Assembly (NCBI GenBank): GCA_964451785.1 | Contig: CAYVJG010000023.1 | Location: 1-44,875 of the forward strand | Source of the DNA: JAJYSO01 sp964451785 | GTDB taxonomy: Bacteria > Bacteroidota > Bacteroidia > Flavobacteriales > Flavobacteriaceae | Reading direction: 5' to 3' | Length of the DNA: 44,875 bases | In this document: positions 8,036 through 17,478 of the stretch, one piece after another | Layout of the letters: each line of letters begins with the position of its first letter | Position numbering within the stretch: position 1 is the stretch's first letter | Notes under the pieces: model-generated | What the model was told of the DNA's origin: nothing | The model's database searches: none | What the model saw: the letters and a program-made list of their open reading frames with translations, nothing else | Program-made: the position numbers and the translations under genes

Positions 8036-8167
8036 TAATACCGTATGGATAAATTAAATAGTCCAATTTCGACTTTGCCTCATTGTACTAGTAATCTATG
8101 ACCCACGGTATTATACCTACAAAAGATATTATAAATCGGACTAAAAAATAATTCTAATTGGTATAAC
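8036..8167 (-). repeat. Dispersed repeat, family 1, copy A
   Basis: About 130 bases, nearly identical to copies B, C and D read on the other strand. Here it runs from TAATACCGTATGG (8036) to AATTGGTATAAC (8166). Short terminal inverted repeats TAATACC/GGTATAA bound it, and a central GGTATTATACC palindrome (8108-8118) divides it into modules of about 80 and 55 bases. It ends only some 10 bases before the NUDIX start codon, so it must be part of that gene's 5' region. Confidence 0.8.
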
Positions 8168-8176
8168 AATAGATTC

Positions 8177-8590
8177 ATGCATAAAATAGCCTTACCAACT
8201 GCCGGCTTACTAGTGATTAAAGAAAATAAACTCCTCCTTGCTTATAGTAAAAATAAAAAAGCATGGTATTTACCTGGAGGAAAAATAGATTGTGCAGAAA
8301 CTGCTTTAGAAGCTTTACAACGAGAAATTTATGAAGAGCTAAATCTTCGTTTAAACACTGATCGTTTGACCTATTATTGTCATATTACAGCGCCTGCTTA
8401 TGGTGAATCTCCGCATGTCATTATGGAACAAGACTGCTTTCTTTATGAGTTGAATGAAAAAATCGAACCCAATAACGAAATTGAAGCTGTCAAATTTTTC
8501 AATAAAGAAATGTATCAATCTGAACCTGTACAAGTTTCAGGGGTTTTAAAAGTGTTTGATTTACTCTCTAAAGACAAACTATTGCTTTAA
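8177..8590 (+). CDS. NUDIX hydrolase
   Basis: 137 residues, one NUDIX domain. The box runs from Gly34/35 to about residue 57: GGKIDCAETALEALQREIYEEL, i.e. Gx5Ex7REUxEE, with Asn where the motif's last Gly normally sits. The Glu residues bind the metal that cleaves a nucleoside diphosphate linked to another group. The substrate is unclear; the small size and short C-terminus fit MutT/ADP-ribose-type clean-up enzymes. The ATG at 8177 lies just after family-1 copy A, and the gene ends before a strong palindromic terminator. Confidence 0.88.
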   Translation: MHKIALPTAGLLVIKENKLLLAYSKNKKAWYLPGGKIDCAETALEALQREIYEELNLRLNTDRLTYYCHITAPAYGESPHVIMEQDCFLYELNEKIEPNNEIEAVKFFNKEMYQSEPVQVSGVLKVFDLLSKDKLLL

Positions 8591-8793
8591 ACTGACTTGC
8601 TTCACATCAACTGAATTTCCAGTTTTTTTCGGCTGCCTATTAAGCCAACCTCAACAAAATGCGATGATTTGAATTTTAGCAAATTCACTGTAACTCTACT
8701 ACTTCGCCTATTTAATCATACCAATTGGAAAACTAAAACACACTTTTTAGGGAATAGTATCTTTCTCATACCACCAAAAAATTATACATCGTA

Positions 8794-8826
8794 AAAAGAG
8801 CACTCAGTTGAGTGCTCTTTTAAAAG
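8794..8826. terminator. Bidirectional terminator between convergent genes
   Basis: The perfect inverted repeat AAAAGAGCACTCA/TGAGTGCTCTTTT (8794-8806 and 8809-8821) lies between the NUDIX gene and the PNGase F-like gene, with A and T runs at its two ends so that it can work in both directions. Confidence 0.85.
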
Positions 8827-8873
8827 GTCTTTTTACGAATTGTCATTCCCTTATTCAGGCGCCGATTACCCTA

Positions 8874-10844
8874 TTACTTGATAATCAACTTTTCAACTTG
8901 TTTATGTTGATTTTTAGCTGTCAAAACCACCATATACAATCCTGCTGGATAGGCAGACACATCTAGTTGTGCACGCCCTTCTGACACTGTTGTGGTGTAA
9001 ACTGTTTTGCCTTGTAAATTCACTAAACGCAGCGTATAAGTTCCTGTCAATCCACCTTTCAACTGGAGGTGAACCCATTGCTGTGCCGGATTAGGATACA
9101 AAACAAAATCTGCTTTATCAATACGATTTACACCTGTCGTATTGACAACAGTTCCAAAGCTAAAGGCATAGGCACAGCCCCAATCGTCGTGTTCTGTACC
9201 GGCATAGGTATAGCCTTTCATAGGTATCAAATCGTCATCGAGCGTTTTTAACTTAAAGTAGCCAGCGTTATACGCGCCAACGCCATCATACGGCCACCAA
9301 TGTAAGCCAAAGCAGTTCTCGTTTTCCAACTCAAGGCGGTATAAGCCTGTAGCTGGCAAGTGCACGGTGTCGGTATAAGTTGAATTAACGGAAGCATTAG
9401 TGCGACTAGCCACCACAGTGCCAGAAGCATCGACAATTTGCCAAGATACATCTGAAGCGCCACTATTGTACAAATATCCATTGGCCACTTTACTGCCGGT
9501 TTGTAAATTTAAAATCAAGGTTTCAGGAAGTACTGAAGCCGGTGTAAAATGCGATTGGTAACTGTTATTTTCTGCCACCTCATCTGTCTGTCCATTAACG
9601 GCTGTAATTTCGACCTGAAACTGTTGTTCTGTGGCAATAGAATCTGCTACCAACTCTTCAAATGCCGATAAGGTCGGCAGAGTAATCAACGTATCTGCAT
9701 AGGCTTCCAATTGTCCCATCCATGTATACTGCGCCTGAGGATAGCCAGCTATTCCATAATCAAAATCAATACTTGTAATCGCTGTTTCGCTAGCATTTTT
9801 AACCTTGATTACGGCTTCTCCAGTAGTTGGATTCTCTCTAAAATAATTTTTATCATCTGTCGGAGCGACAATTCCGGTTACGGCGGCGTCTAGATTGTGG
9901 GCGGTAGTGCCGTAATAAAACAAAATTGCATTATAGCTATAACTTCCTAAATTACCGGAGCCGGTATAGTCTTCAAATTGAACTTGCAAGTCAAATCCTG
10001 CGGCATCTGTAATGGCCAACGGATGAACAATAGGAATCACTTTTGAACCCGGACACCAGTTGCTGCGGTTATAAATCCAAGTGCCACCTTGCGGATAAAG
10101 TTGATTAACACCACAATCTGTTCGCCATACATCTTTGCGTGCCACTTGAGTTCCATCTAAAAGCAGGTCGTAATAATGACTTGAAAACTCACAGCACTGC
10201 TCGGTATCATCACTGCCGTGCCCTGTAACTAGCACCTTTAAAGCGGCAGATAAGGTGCCGGCAGGTGCTGTCCCTGAATAACTCGACAAATGATTGTTAA
10301 ACGGGTTAGCCGGATCGCCATAGGTAGCCGAAGTGTAATACACTTGTTCTATGCCCAGCACTTCACGGGCAGGTGTTCCTTTGACAAAAGCAAAAGAAAC
10401 TTCGGCTGTAAAACCACCTGAATAGCCTTCGTAATGTAAGCGAATTGTTTTTTGATTTTTAAGCAACGGATAAAAATCGGTAACATCAAAAACATATTGT
10501 TGCTGCCAATCATCACCAAATCGCGACCAGCCTGACGTGGCAAAGGGCGTTACAAATCGGCCTAATTCTAAGGTATCTGTTGCGGTGAGCAACTCGAGAT
10601 GCGTGGTATAATCCCACTGGTGACAGTATTGCGTACCAGGTGCACAATCGTATTGCCCCAAAGTGACCGTCATCGTGATTTCTCTAAAGGATTCACTGCC
10701 GTCAGGAAGCGTGAGCGGAAAATCAAAATCACCGTAATAATCAATATTTTGCTGACTCGAATTAACCAGTATAGTATCTGATGAAGTCTGCCCAAAAGTC
10801 ATGTAAGTGCACAATAAGGCTAAGAGGAAGGTAATTTTTCGCAT
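8874..10844 (-). CDS. Secreted PNGase F-like protein with T9SS sorting domain
   Basis: 656 residues from the ATG at 10844, chosen over an in-frame ATG at 10871 because MRKITFLLALL is then the start of the signal peptide (ending near TFGQ). Residues about 24-320 match the two beta-jelly-roll domains of peptide-N-glycosidase F, which releases N-glycans from glycoproteins. CHQWDY (Asp78) sits where PNGase F has its catalytic Asp, and EQCCEFSSHYYD (Glu219) where it has its key Glu, followed by the family's NWCPGSKVIP. The middle (about 320-585) has adhesive or CARDB-like stretches. The C-terminus is a type A sorting domain (DFVLYPNP...YPAGLYMVVL). It would act at the cell surface or be released. 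Residue correspondence is judged by eye, so deglycosylating activity is probable, not certain. Confidence 0.82.
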   Translation of the reverse strand: MRKITFLLALLCTYMTFGQTSSDTILVNSSQQNIDYYGDFDFPLTLPDGSESFREITMTVTLGQYDCAPGTQYCHQWDYTTHLELLTATDTLELGRFVTPFATSGWSRFGDDWQQQYVFDVTDFYPLLKNQKTIRLHYEGYSGGFTAEVSFAFVKGTPAREVLGIEQVYYTSATYGDPANPFNNHLSSYSGTAPAGTLSAALKVLVTGHGSDDTEQCCEFSSHYYDLLLDGTQVARKDVWRTDCGVNQLYPQGGTWIYNRSNWCPGSKVIPIVHPLAITDAAGFDLQVQFEDYTGSGNLGSYSYNAILFYYGTTAHNLDAAVTGIVAPTDDKNYFRENPTTGEAVIKVKNASETAITSIDFDYGIAGYPQAQYTWMGQLEAYADTLITLPTLSAFEELVADSIATEQQFQVEITAVNGQTDEVAENNSYQSHFTPASVLPETLILNLQTGSKVANGYLYNSGASDVSWQIVDASGTVVASRTNASVNSTYTDTVHLPATGLYRLELENENCFGLHWWPYDGVGAYNAGYFKLKTLDDDLIPMKGYTYAGTEHDDWGCAYAFSFGTVVNTTGVNRIDKADFVLYPNPAQQWVHLQLKGGLTGTYTLRLVNLQGKTVYTTTVSEGRAQLDVSAYPAGLYMVVLTAKNQHKQVEKLIIK

Positions 10845-10958
10845 AAACTTGTTTTTTGAATTAATAAACATTCAAAGTTACGCGTTATCTTAATCAATTG
10901 CTAATTTATGTGAAATTTATAATATTTTTTAACATTGAATTTCTACAAGTATCTTAGC

Positions 10959-11873
10959 TTATTTAGCCGTATTCTCGTGAAGGTGGATTCCTGCTGAGCG
11001 TTTTCCGGCGTGTTTCCAGCGTTTGTGTGTCCAGAGATAATTTTCAGGTTTTTGGCGAATTTGATCTGAAAGCATTTCGATATAGCGATCCGTAATTTCG
11101 TAGTCTTTAAAGGGTTTAGGATCATCTGTAATTGTCACAAATTCAGCCTCGTAATAGCCGCGTTTTACTTTTTCTATTTTTAAATAGGTCACTGCCATGT
11201 CCAATTTTTTCGCCATGGTTTCACTACCTATAAACACCGGTACCACAGGCCCTAAAAACGGACGCCAGTATTTTGCGCCACCTAAACGAGGGGATTGATC
11301 GGCAATCATACCATAACTCGACAGCACCTTTCCTACTTTATTGCGCACCATCTCTTTAACCACATCGTCTTTTGACAACATGTGCGTATCAAACTTACCT
11401 CGCGCATTACAAATCATATCATCAAAATAGCGATTAGCTAGTTTTTTATAAATGCCATATGCTTTGAATTGCATTCCTTGCTGTTTTAGGCTTGTAACCC
11501 ACTCATAGCTGTTATAATGCCCGAGCATAATCACATAGCTTTTGCCTAACCGCTCTAGGCGTTGCATCTCTTCAGGATTTTTTAATACAAATCTAGCTTT
11601 TAATTCGGCTTCAGAAATACTGATACTTTTAGCCATTTCTAAAAATATATCGCAAAAATGATGGTAAAATTTACGGCGAATGCCCTTGAGTTCAGTTGTT
11701 GATGCATCGGGAAAAGCTAACTTTAAATTAGCCATCACCACGCGCTTGCGGTAGCCTACTACATGATATACCAATACAAAAACAGCATCTGAAAACGCGT
11801 AAAACAAACGATGAGGTAACTTAGAAATTAGCCACATAAAAGGATACGCCAAAAGGTAGGTTAATCTTTGCAT
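10959..11873 (-). CDS. Lipid A acyltransferase of the LpxL/HtrB family
   Basis: 304 residues, the usual length. It adds a secondary acyl chain to lipid A precursors at the inner membrane. One N-terminal membrane segment (about 5-40) is followed by the acyltransferase motif HYNSYE (His119, Glu124; the Hx4D/E type), then SYGMIADQSPR in the position of the family's DQ motif, and YLWTHKRWK near the C-terminus. It is divergent from the rhomboid gene with a perfect promoter in the gap (11891-11921). Which acyl chain and position it serves cannot be told. Confidence 0.9.
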   Translation of the reverse strand: MQRLTYLLAYPFMWLISKLPHRLFYAFSDAVFVLVYHVVGYRKRVVMANLKLAFPDASTTELKGIRRKFYHHFCDIFLEMAKSISISEAELKARFVLKNPEEMQRLERLGKSYVIMLGHYNSYEWVTSLKQQGMQFKAYGIYKKLANRYFDDMICNARGKFDTHMLSKDDVVKEMVRNKVGKVLSSYGMIADQSPRLGGAKYWRPFLGPVVPVFIGSETMAKKLDMAVTYLKIEKVKRGYYEAEFVTITDDPKPFKDYEITDRYIEMLSDQIRQKPENYLWTHKRWKHAGKRSAGIHLHENTAK

Positions 11874-11890
11874 TAAACTGATATTTTCAA

Positions 11891-11921
11891 CAAAGATATG
11901 GTATATTTGGCGGTAATCAAA
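11891..11921 (-). promoter_or_regulatory. Promoter of the lipid A acyltransferase
   Basis: On the minus strand TTTG (11921-11918), a 19-base spacer, then TATCTTTG (11898-11891), an exact fit to TTTG-N19-TAnnTTTG, 18 bases before the start codon. On the plus strand TATATTTG (11902-11909) overlaps it and could be the -7 box of the rhomboid gene, though no TTTG stands at the right distance. If both work, the two promoters would compete. Confidence 0.72.
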
Positions 11922-11929
11922 TCAGTATT

Positions 11930-12571
11930 ATGGGTGGATTAAGCATGACTACGATTATCGTTATTGGCATTAACGTTTTATTGTCATACAAAGGATTTAA
12001 CGACTATAATTTTTTTCAACGTTATAAATTTAACATTGCCGATATTAAACGTGGTGAAAAAATTCGCTTAATCAGTTCTGGGTTTTTACATGTTGATTCT
12101 ATGCACCTCATCGTCAACATGCTCACGCTTTACTTTTTTGCCGATGTTGTCATCAATTGGGTGGGGACACTTAATTTTTGTTTAATTTACATGGGCAGTT
12201 TACTCTTAGGGAACTTATTCTCTTTGTATTTTCACAAAAATGACCCCAGCTACACTGCCGTTGGTGCTAGTGGTGCTGTGATGGGTATCCTTTATGCGGC
12301 TATTCTCTTGCAACCTAACATGATGTTGGGCTTGTTTTTTATCGTGCCTATTCCGGCTTATATTTTTGGTATTGGCTATCTGCTTTACTCTATTTATGGC
12401 ATGAAAAAGCGCCTAGGAAACATCGGTCACGACGCTCATTTTGGTGGTGCTATGGGAGGCTATTTCATTACTTTAATTCTTCTTCCTGGTCTAATTAACG
12501 TCCATCCACTAATGGTCGGGCTATTGCTCATTCCGCTGGTCGTTTTATTTATTGTTTATAAAAAGGGCTAA
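11930..12571 (+). CDS. Rhomboid intramembrane serine protease
   Basis: 213 residues with about six membrane segments, the minimal rhomboid core. The catalytic pair is visible: GASGAVMG carries the nucleophile Ser114 in TM4, and HDAHFGG carries His170 in TM6. HxxxN (His59, Asn63) in TM2 completes the oxyanion region. It cleaves transmembrane helices of partner proteins within the inner membrane; the substrate is unknown. It is divergent from the lipid A acyltransferase with a 56-base gap. An alternative ATG lies 5 codons downstream. Confidence 0.92.
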   Translation: MGGLSMTTIIVIGINVLLSYKGFNDYNFFQRYKFNIADIKRGEKIRLISSGFLHVDSMHLIVNMLTLYFFADVVINWVGTLNFCLIYMGSLLLGNLFSLYFHKNDPSYTAVGASGAVMGILYAAILLQPNMMLGLFFIVPIPAYIFGIGYLLYSIYGMKKRLGNIGHDAHFGGAMGGYFITLILLPGLINVHPLMVGLLLIPLVVLFIVYKKG

Positions 12572-12965
12572 GTCGCATAAGCTTATAGAGTTGTTTTAGC
12601 CTTTGCCGTTAAAAAATTCTTTTCAAATTTAATTTGATGGAGGAAAGGATTTCTCAATTGTGAGTAGTTCTCTCCTATCACTTCCAACCTCGTTTATCTC
12701 ATATCCTATTTCGCTAAGAGAGCGAAGGAATAAGCATTAATAGACACTATATCCCTCCTGCGGAAACGTGTTTAGTCACACTTCTGTTTAAACAGCACCC
12801 TAAATTGCAATTTGATAAACTTTTAGTAATGTATTTCTTAAGGCTCAAGCACTAAAAATAGCTTTTCTTTGCCAATATTCAAGCTTTATCCCTATTTGAT
12901 AACCACTGATAATCTGCACCTAAGCTTTGCTTATCAAAATAATAACACAATAATTTGTTGTTTTT
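12572..12965. other. Intergenic region upstream of the iron-uptake operon
   Basis: No open frame of note. It contains a loose inverted repeat, TTTGATAA (12895-12902) with TTATCAAA (12931-12938), about 50 bases before the promoter, which could be an operator or a hairpin. I cannot match it to a known Fur-type box. The part around 12640-12770 has higher GC and may be the remnant of a lost gene. Confidence 0.4.
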
Positions 12966-12996
12966 CTTGTAAGGAATAAAAAAGAAATTAATTTTG
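12966..12996 (+). promoter_or_regulatory. Probable promoter of the Xus-like operon
   Basis: TTG (12967-12969), a 19-base spacer, then TAATTTTG (12989-12996) fit the flavobacterial TTG-N19-TAnnTTTG pattern, 31 bases before the receptor start codon. Confidence 0.65.
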
Positions 12997-13027
12997 CTAC
13001 TGTTTTTAATCAGTCTAAATTAAATTA

Positions 13028-15421
13028 ATGTTATCCGCTATTTTCCCTTTTAAAAATCTAAGCCTATTTTTGGTATTGAGTTGTCTGCATATCGCTTCAA
13101 TACAAGCTCAATCTAGGTTATCACACATTAGTGGTACCATCACCAATGAAAAAGGCGAAGCCCTACCTGGGGTTTTCATCACTATAAAATCACTGTCAAA
13201 AGGGAGCGTTTCTGACATAAATGGGCACTACAAACTCACCTGCAATTCAACGGGCACTCATACACTCAGTGTTTCATATATGGGGTTTCACACAGTTCAG
13301 AAAGAGGTCAACCTTTTACCTTCTAAAACGATTAAACTCGACATTAAACTTTCTCCTAGCACTGAACAATTAAAAACAGTTGTTGTGTCGGCTAAAAGTA
13401 AACTTAGTGAAATAGAAGCTCTGGCCTTTAATGTCGATGTTCTGGATACCAAAAAATTAGAGCACACCTCTTTGAGTACAGGAGAGGCATTAAATCGTAT
13501 TGCCGGCGTGAGAGTACGCCAATCTGGAGGTGTGGGATCGGCGATGAACCTTTCCATAAATGGATTTAGAGGAAAACAAGTCAAAGTGTTTATTGATGGT
13601 GTGCCCATGGATAATTTTGGATCGGCCTTTCAACTCAACAATATTCCGGTAAACTTAGCCAAACGCATTGAGGTCTATAAGGGGGTTGTTCCTATACATT
13701 TAGGAGCCGATGCACTAGGTGGAGCGATCAACATTGTCACAGATCACTACAAAAAAACTCAAGTCAACTTATCCTATTCCTTTGGATCCTTTAATACCCA
13801 TAAATCTACTGTAAATGCCACCTATGTCGCTAAGTCTGGTTTTATAACTGAATTTCAAGCCTATCAAAATTATTCGGATAACGATTATTGGATGAATGTT
13901 AATACGGCCGATTTAGAAACTGGAGAATACTATCCTGAGCAGCGCGTAAGACGATTTCATGATTTATACCGCAATGAAATGCTTATTGCTCATGTTGGTG
14001 TTATCAATAAATCTTACGCAGATGAATTATTATTTGGTATTACACTAGGGCAAAATTATGATGAAATTCAAACTGGAGCTAGAGTAAATGGTGTTTTTGG
14101 GGCTTTACACACAAGAGGAAACATCATTATGCCGAGTTTAAAATACAAGAAATCAGATTTTATAATCAAAAATCTCGACATTAAACTTTCAGCAAATTAC
14201 AACTTTGGAAAAGAAAAAATTATTGATACCCTGCACCGACGTTACAATTGGCTAGGAGATTTTATTGAAGAATCAGGCCCCGGAGGCGAGCGCTCATACA
14301 GCTTATATGAATACCAAAACAACAACGGAGTGGCCACAGCTAATTTGACTTATCAAATTAATGCGCAGCAAAGCCTTTCGTTAAGTAATATGACGAGTAC
14401 TTTTAATCGCGAAGGTAGTGATCAATTACAACCCGAAAACGACAAATATGAACACCCGCAAAAAACGGTTAAAAACATACTCGGATTAGGCTATAGCTAT
14501 AAAGCTAAAAACTGGAGTTCTTCTGTCTTTTTAAAACATTACAATCAAACTAACAAATTTGCTCAAGCTTATAACCCGACTGGAGTTTATGGTGATATCG
14601 CTTATAAAAATCACAAAAGTAAATTTGACAACTTAGGTTATGGCATCACCGGAACTTATTTTATTACCGATAATTTCCAGATTAAAGCCTCTTATGAAAA
14701 AAGTTACCGCTTGCCTTCTGCCTCTGAATTATTTGGTAATCTCACCACCTTAGAAGGAAACATTGAACTCGACCCTGAAACCAGTTACAATTATAACCTA
14801 GGCACAAGCTATTGGACTAACTTTAATAACTTTCATCAAATCAATTTGAGTGCTAATGTTTTTTATCGCGATGCCAAAGATTTTATCCGAGCACGATTAA
14901 ATAACAACCAAGTGATGCAGGTGATGGACAACCTGTTTAATGTCACTAATATCGGGGTCTCTGGCGAGGCAAACTACTCCTATAAAAACACTTTTTCCAT
15001 CGGTACCAATTTCACCTATCAAAACTTGCGCAACAACACCAAGTTTGTCGGTGGTCAAACTACAGAAAACATTTTGTACAGAGATAGAGTGCCAAATATG
15101 CCCTATTTATACGGCAACTTAGACGCTTCATACGCTTTTGTAAGTCCACTTAACCAAAAACACCACCTGCGGTTTGACTATCATATACTCTATGTGCATT
15201 CTTTCTATTTATACTGGCCAAGTATGGGCGATCCTAATAGAAAATACGACATCAAATCACAGATTTCTCACGACTTGAGTTTAACCTACACCTTAGGAAA
15301 AACAGATAATATCAAACTCACCCTAGCCTGTAGAAACCTCACCGACAACAAACTGTACGATAATTTTAGTTTACAAAAACCCGGCAGAAGTTTTTCTGCA
15401 AAAATCAATTATGCCTTTTAA
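13028..15421 (+). CDS. TonB-dependent outer-membrane receptor (XusA-like)
   Basis: 797 residues. The signal peptide ends near IQAQ (residue 28), followed by a carboxypeptidase-regulatory-like domain (about 33-115, with SVSDINGHYKL), a plug domain (about 125-235, with RGKQVKVFIDGVPMD and HLGADALGGAINIVT) and a 22-strand-type beta barrel ending in a terminal aromatic (NYAF). It imports a ligand through the outer membrane using TonB energy. It has no SusD partner; instead the next gene is a DUF4374 lipoprotein, the arrangement of XusA-XusB in Bacteroides, where the ligand is a ferric siderophore made by other bacteria. The ligand here is inferred from that neighbourhood, not from the receptor sequence. 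Confidence 0.9.
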   Translation: MLSAIFPFKNLSLFLVLSCLHIASIQAQSRLSHISGTITNEKGEALPGVFITIKSLSKGSVSDINGHYKLTCNSTGTHTLSVSYMGFHTVQKEVNLLPSKTIKLDIKLSPSTEQLKTVVVSAKSKLSEIEALAFNVDVLDTKKLEHTSLSTGEALNRIAGVRVRQSGGVGSAMNLSINGFRGKQVKVFIDGVPMDNFGSAFQLNNIPVNLAKRIEVYKGVVPIHLGADALGGAINIVTDHYKKTQVNLSYSFGSFNTHKSTVNATYVAKSGFITEFQAYQNYSDNDYWMNVNTADLETGEYYPEQRVRRFHDLYRNEMLIAHVGVINKSYADELLFGITLGQNYDEIQTGARVNGVFGALHTRGNIIMPSLKYKKSDFIIKNLDIKLSANYNFGKEKIIDTLHRRYNWLGDFIEESGPGGERSYSLYEYQNNNGVATANLTYQINAQQSLSLSNMTSTFNREGSDQLQPENDKYEHPQKTVKNILGLGYSYKAKNWSSSVFLKHYNQTNKFAQAYNPTGVYGDIAYKNHKSKFDNLGYGITGTYFITDNFQIKASYEKSYRLPSASELFGNLTTLEGNIELDPETSYNYNLGTSYWTNFNNFHQINLSANVFYRDAKDFIRARLNNNQVMQVMDNLFNVTNIGVSGEANYSYKNTFSIGTNFTYQNLRNNTKFVGGQTTENILYRDRVPNMPYLYGNLDASYAFVSPLNQKHHLRFDYHILYVHSFYLYWPSMGDPNRKYDIKSQISHDLSLTYTLGKTDNIKLTLACRNLTDNKLYDNFSLQKPGRSFSAKINYAF

Positions 15422-15449
15422 TAGATACTAATCCTTAATAAACATTCTT

Positions 15450-16685
15450 ATGAAAAAATCCAATCTCTATGTCTTGTGTTTAGCTGTTTGCGCACTCATT
15501 TTTACCAGTTGTAGTGACGATAACGACCCGACCAATCCTTCTAGTGATAATGATGGCGAACAATTTGTTATTGCCGCAACTCCTACAGCTTTAGAAGGCG
15601 TTGCCGATTATCTTTTAAGCGTTGATAAGCTTTCTGAAGGCCAAGTTAGCCTGATGGGTAACGGAATAGAACAAGATGGTAGCTACAGGTATTATGTCAC
15701 TAGCAACAATACCTTTATCAGCTTACTATACGGACAAGGTAACCCCGGAGCTGTTACAGCCTACAAATTAAACAATCAGGGCAATTTAGTTAAATTAACT
15801 GACTTTCAATCTGAAAATATGGTGGCTTTTAACGCTGTAGATGATGACGTTTTAATGATGCAAGTGCCACGCGATGGATCTCCAATGGCCTCTTGGTATA
15901 AATTAGATACCGAATCTTTAACCTTTACTGATCAAGGGCAAATAGACGTTTTTGAACTAGCTAACAATGGTGAACAAGCCTATTTTAACTGGTTAACACA
16001 AGTTGGCGATTATATTTTTGCGCCCTATATGAGCTTAAAAATGTGCTGTAATGATAAATGGGGAACCAACTATCCAAATAAAGGATGGGTAGCTGTATAT
16101 TCTTATCCTGATATGCAATTACAAACCGTTATTGAAGATGATCGTACAAGTTATATTGGACGCTATTTTACCAGTGGATTAGAAGTTGTCGAAAATGGTG
16201 ATGTATATGCTTTCTCTTCATCTATTGCAACTAGCAATGACGTTTTTACTTCCACTAAACCTTCTGCAATTACCCGTATCAATAGTGGTGAATTAAATTT
16301 TGATCAATCTTATTTTTTTGATATCGAAGCTGCTTCAGGTGGATATTACTTAACTGATAAAATTTATGCTGGAAATGGAAAATTCGTTTTGATGATGCAC
16401 TCAGTAGCTGAAAAAGAAAAATATCCCACAGTTAAAAAATTAGCTATTGTCGATGTCTTTTCTCAAAGTTTTACTTGGGTAGATGGAATTTCTGAGGCTA
16501 ATAAGATTACTAATATCTCAACTAACAATTATGTCTCTAAAGACAAAAACACTGTTTATTTAGGTATTACTACTGATAAAAGCAGCTATGTTTATAGTAT
16601 TGATGTAGCTTCCGCAACAGCTACGCAAGGCTTAGAGGTTATCGGTGGGGAAATCACCGCTATTAGTCACCTCACAGCACAATAA
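15450..16685 (+). CDS. DUF4374 lipoprotein (XusB-like siderophore-binding)
   Basis: 411 residues. The signal peptide ends at FTSC (Cys21), followed by an acidic linker (SDDNDPTNPSSDNDG), a surface-export-like composition in Bacteroidota. Residues about 40-410 have the repeated-blade look of the DUF4374 beta-propeller family. The best-known member is XusB, which binds ferric enterobactin at the cell surface and hands it to XusA. A notable patch is MCCNDKWGTNY (residues about 198-208), with two adjacent cysteines. It begins 28 bases after the receptor gene and is followed by a DUF4198 gene. Confidence 0.85.
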   Translation: MKKSNLYVLCLAVCALIFTSCSDDNDPTNPSSDNDGEQFVIAATPTALEGVADYLLSVDKLSEGQVSLMGNGIEQDGSYRYYVTSNNTFISLLYGQGNPGAVTAYKLNNQGNLVKLTDFQSENMVAFNAVDDDVLMMQVPRDGSPMASWYKLDTESLTFTDQGQIDVFELANNGEQAYFNWLTQVGDYIFAPYMSLKMCCNDKWGTNYPNKGWVAVYSYPDMQLQTVIEDDRTSYIGRYFTSGLEVVENGDVYAFSSSIATSNDVFTSTKPSAITRINSGELNFDQSYFFDIEAASGGYYLTDKIYAGNGKFVLMMHSVAEKEKYPTVKKLAIVDVFSQSFTWVDGISEANKITNISTNNYVSKDKNTVYLGITTDKSSYVYSIDVASATATQGLEVIGGEITAISHLTAQ

Positions 16686-16741
16686 CTATTTGACACAAAT
16701 CCTATTTTACAACACTTTAAACACTTATAAATCTCTAAACT

Positions 16742-17458
16742 ATGAATTTTCTAAAATCAATTCTGGTCTTAAGCTTATTTCTCCTTGGTAATATTGGCCT
16801 TAGCTTTGCTCATGCCTTGTATATTGACACTAAGGCAAAAGCTAATCTTGGTGAAACACATCAAGTCGATGTTTACTACTGTGAATTTGCTGACCTTACC
16901 AAAGAAAAAGTGGCTGATTGGTACTCTGATGTCGCCCAATTTAAGCTCTGGCTTATACAACCTGATGGCACGCGTAGCCAACTAAAAACCGCTCCAAAAG
17001 ACGATCATCTTTCGGCGCATTTTACGCCGACATCTCAAGGTGTTTATCGCTTAGAAATAGAACATACCGCTGCCGATGTAGCCGATGGAACAGCCTATCA
17101 ATTCAATGCCTTTGCACAAGTTGTTGTTGAAAACTCTACACCTTCTGCCGCTGTTGAAACTTCAGCTCCCGATCTCACTCTCGTACAATTACCGTCTAGC
17201 TTTAACAACTCAACTAAGCAGTTTAAAGTCTTCTTTAAAGGAAACCCTAAAGCCGGCATTGCTGCTACTCTTTTTCTGCCTTCCGGTAAAACTAAAACAC
17301 TCAAAAGTGATGCTAAAGGTATTATCAGTTTTACTTCATCTGAAAAAGGCTTGCACTTTGTAGAGGCTACTACTTTTCATAAAAATGAAGCAGGAAAAAC
17401 TACAAAAGAAGATTATCAAGCAATTTGGCGTGCCGCCACTCAAAAACTTGAACTTTAA
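16742..17458 (+). CDS. Periplasmic DUF4198 protein
   Basis: 238 residues. After a signal peptide ending at LSFA, the mature protein begins with HALYID, the histidine-led opening typical of DUF4198 proteins, which occur in periplasmic metal-uptake systems (for example beside NikM-type genes). Two Ig-like beta domains are likely (about 23-135 and 150-230). A metal-binding or carrier role in the periplasm fits both the N-terminal His and the operon, but the metal is not shown by the sequence. It lies 56 bases after the XusB-like gene and 20 before the next gene. Confidence 0.75.
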   Translation: MNFLKSILVLSLFLLGNIGLSFAHALYIDTKAKANLGETHQVDVYYCEFADLTKEKVADWYSDVAQFKLWLIQPDGTRSQLKTAPKDDHLSAHFTPTSQGVYRLEIEHTAADVADGTAYQFNAFAQVVVENSTPSAAVETSAPDLTLVQLPSSFNNSTKQFKVFFKGNPKAGIAATLFLPSGKTKTLKSDAKGIISFTSSEKGLHFVEATTFHKNEAGKTTKEDYQAIWRAATQKLEL

Positions 17459-17478
17459 TTTTTAGCCCATACACAATT

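Noticed and set aside
12893..12938. TTTGATAA/TTATCAAA as a Fur operator of the iron-uptake operon
   Set aside because: The arms are 28 bases apart and do not resemble a Fur box I could defend; kept only as an unexplained inverted repeat.
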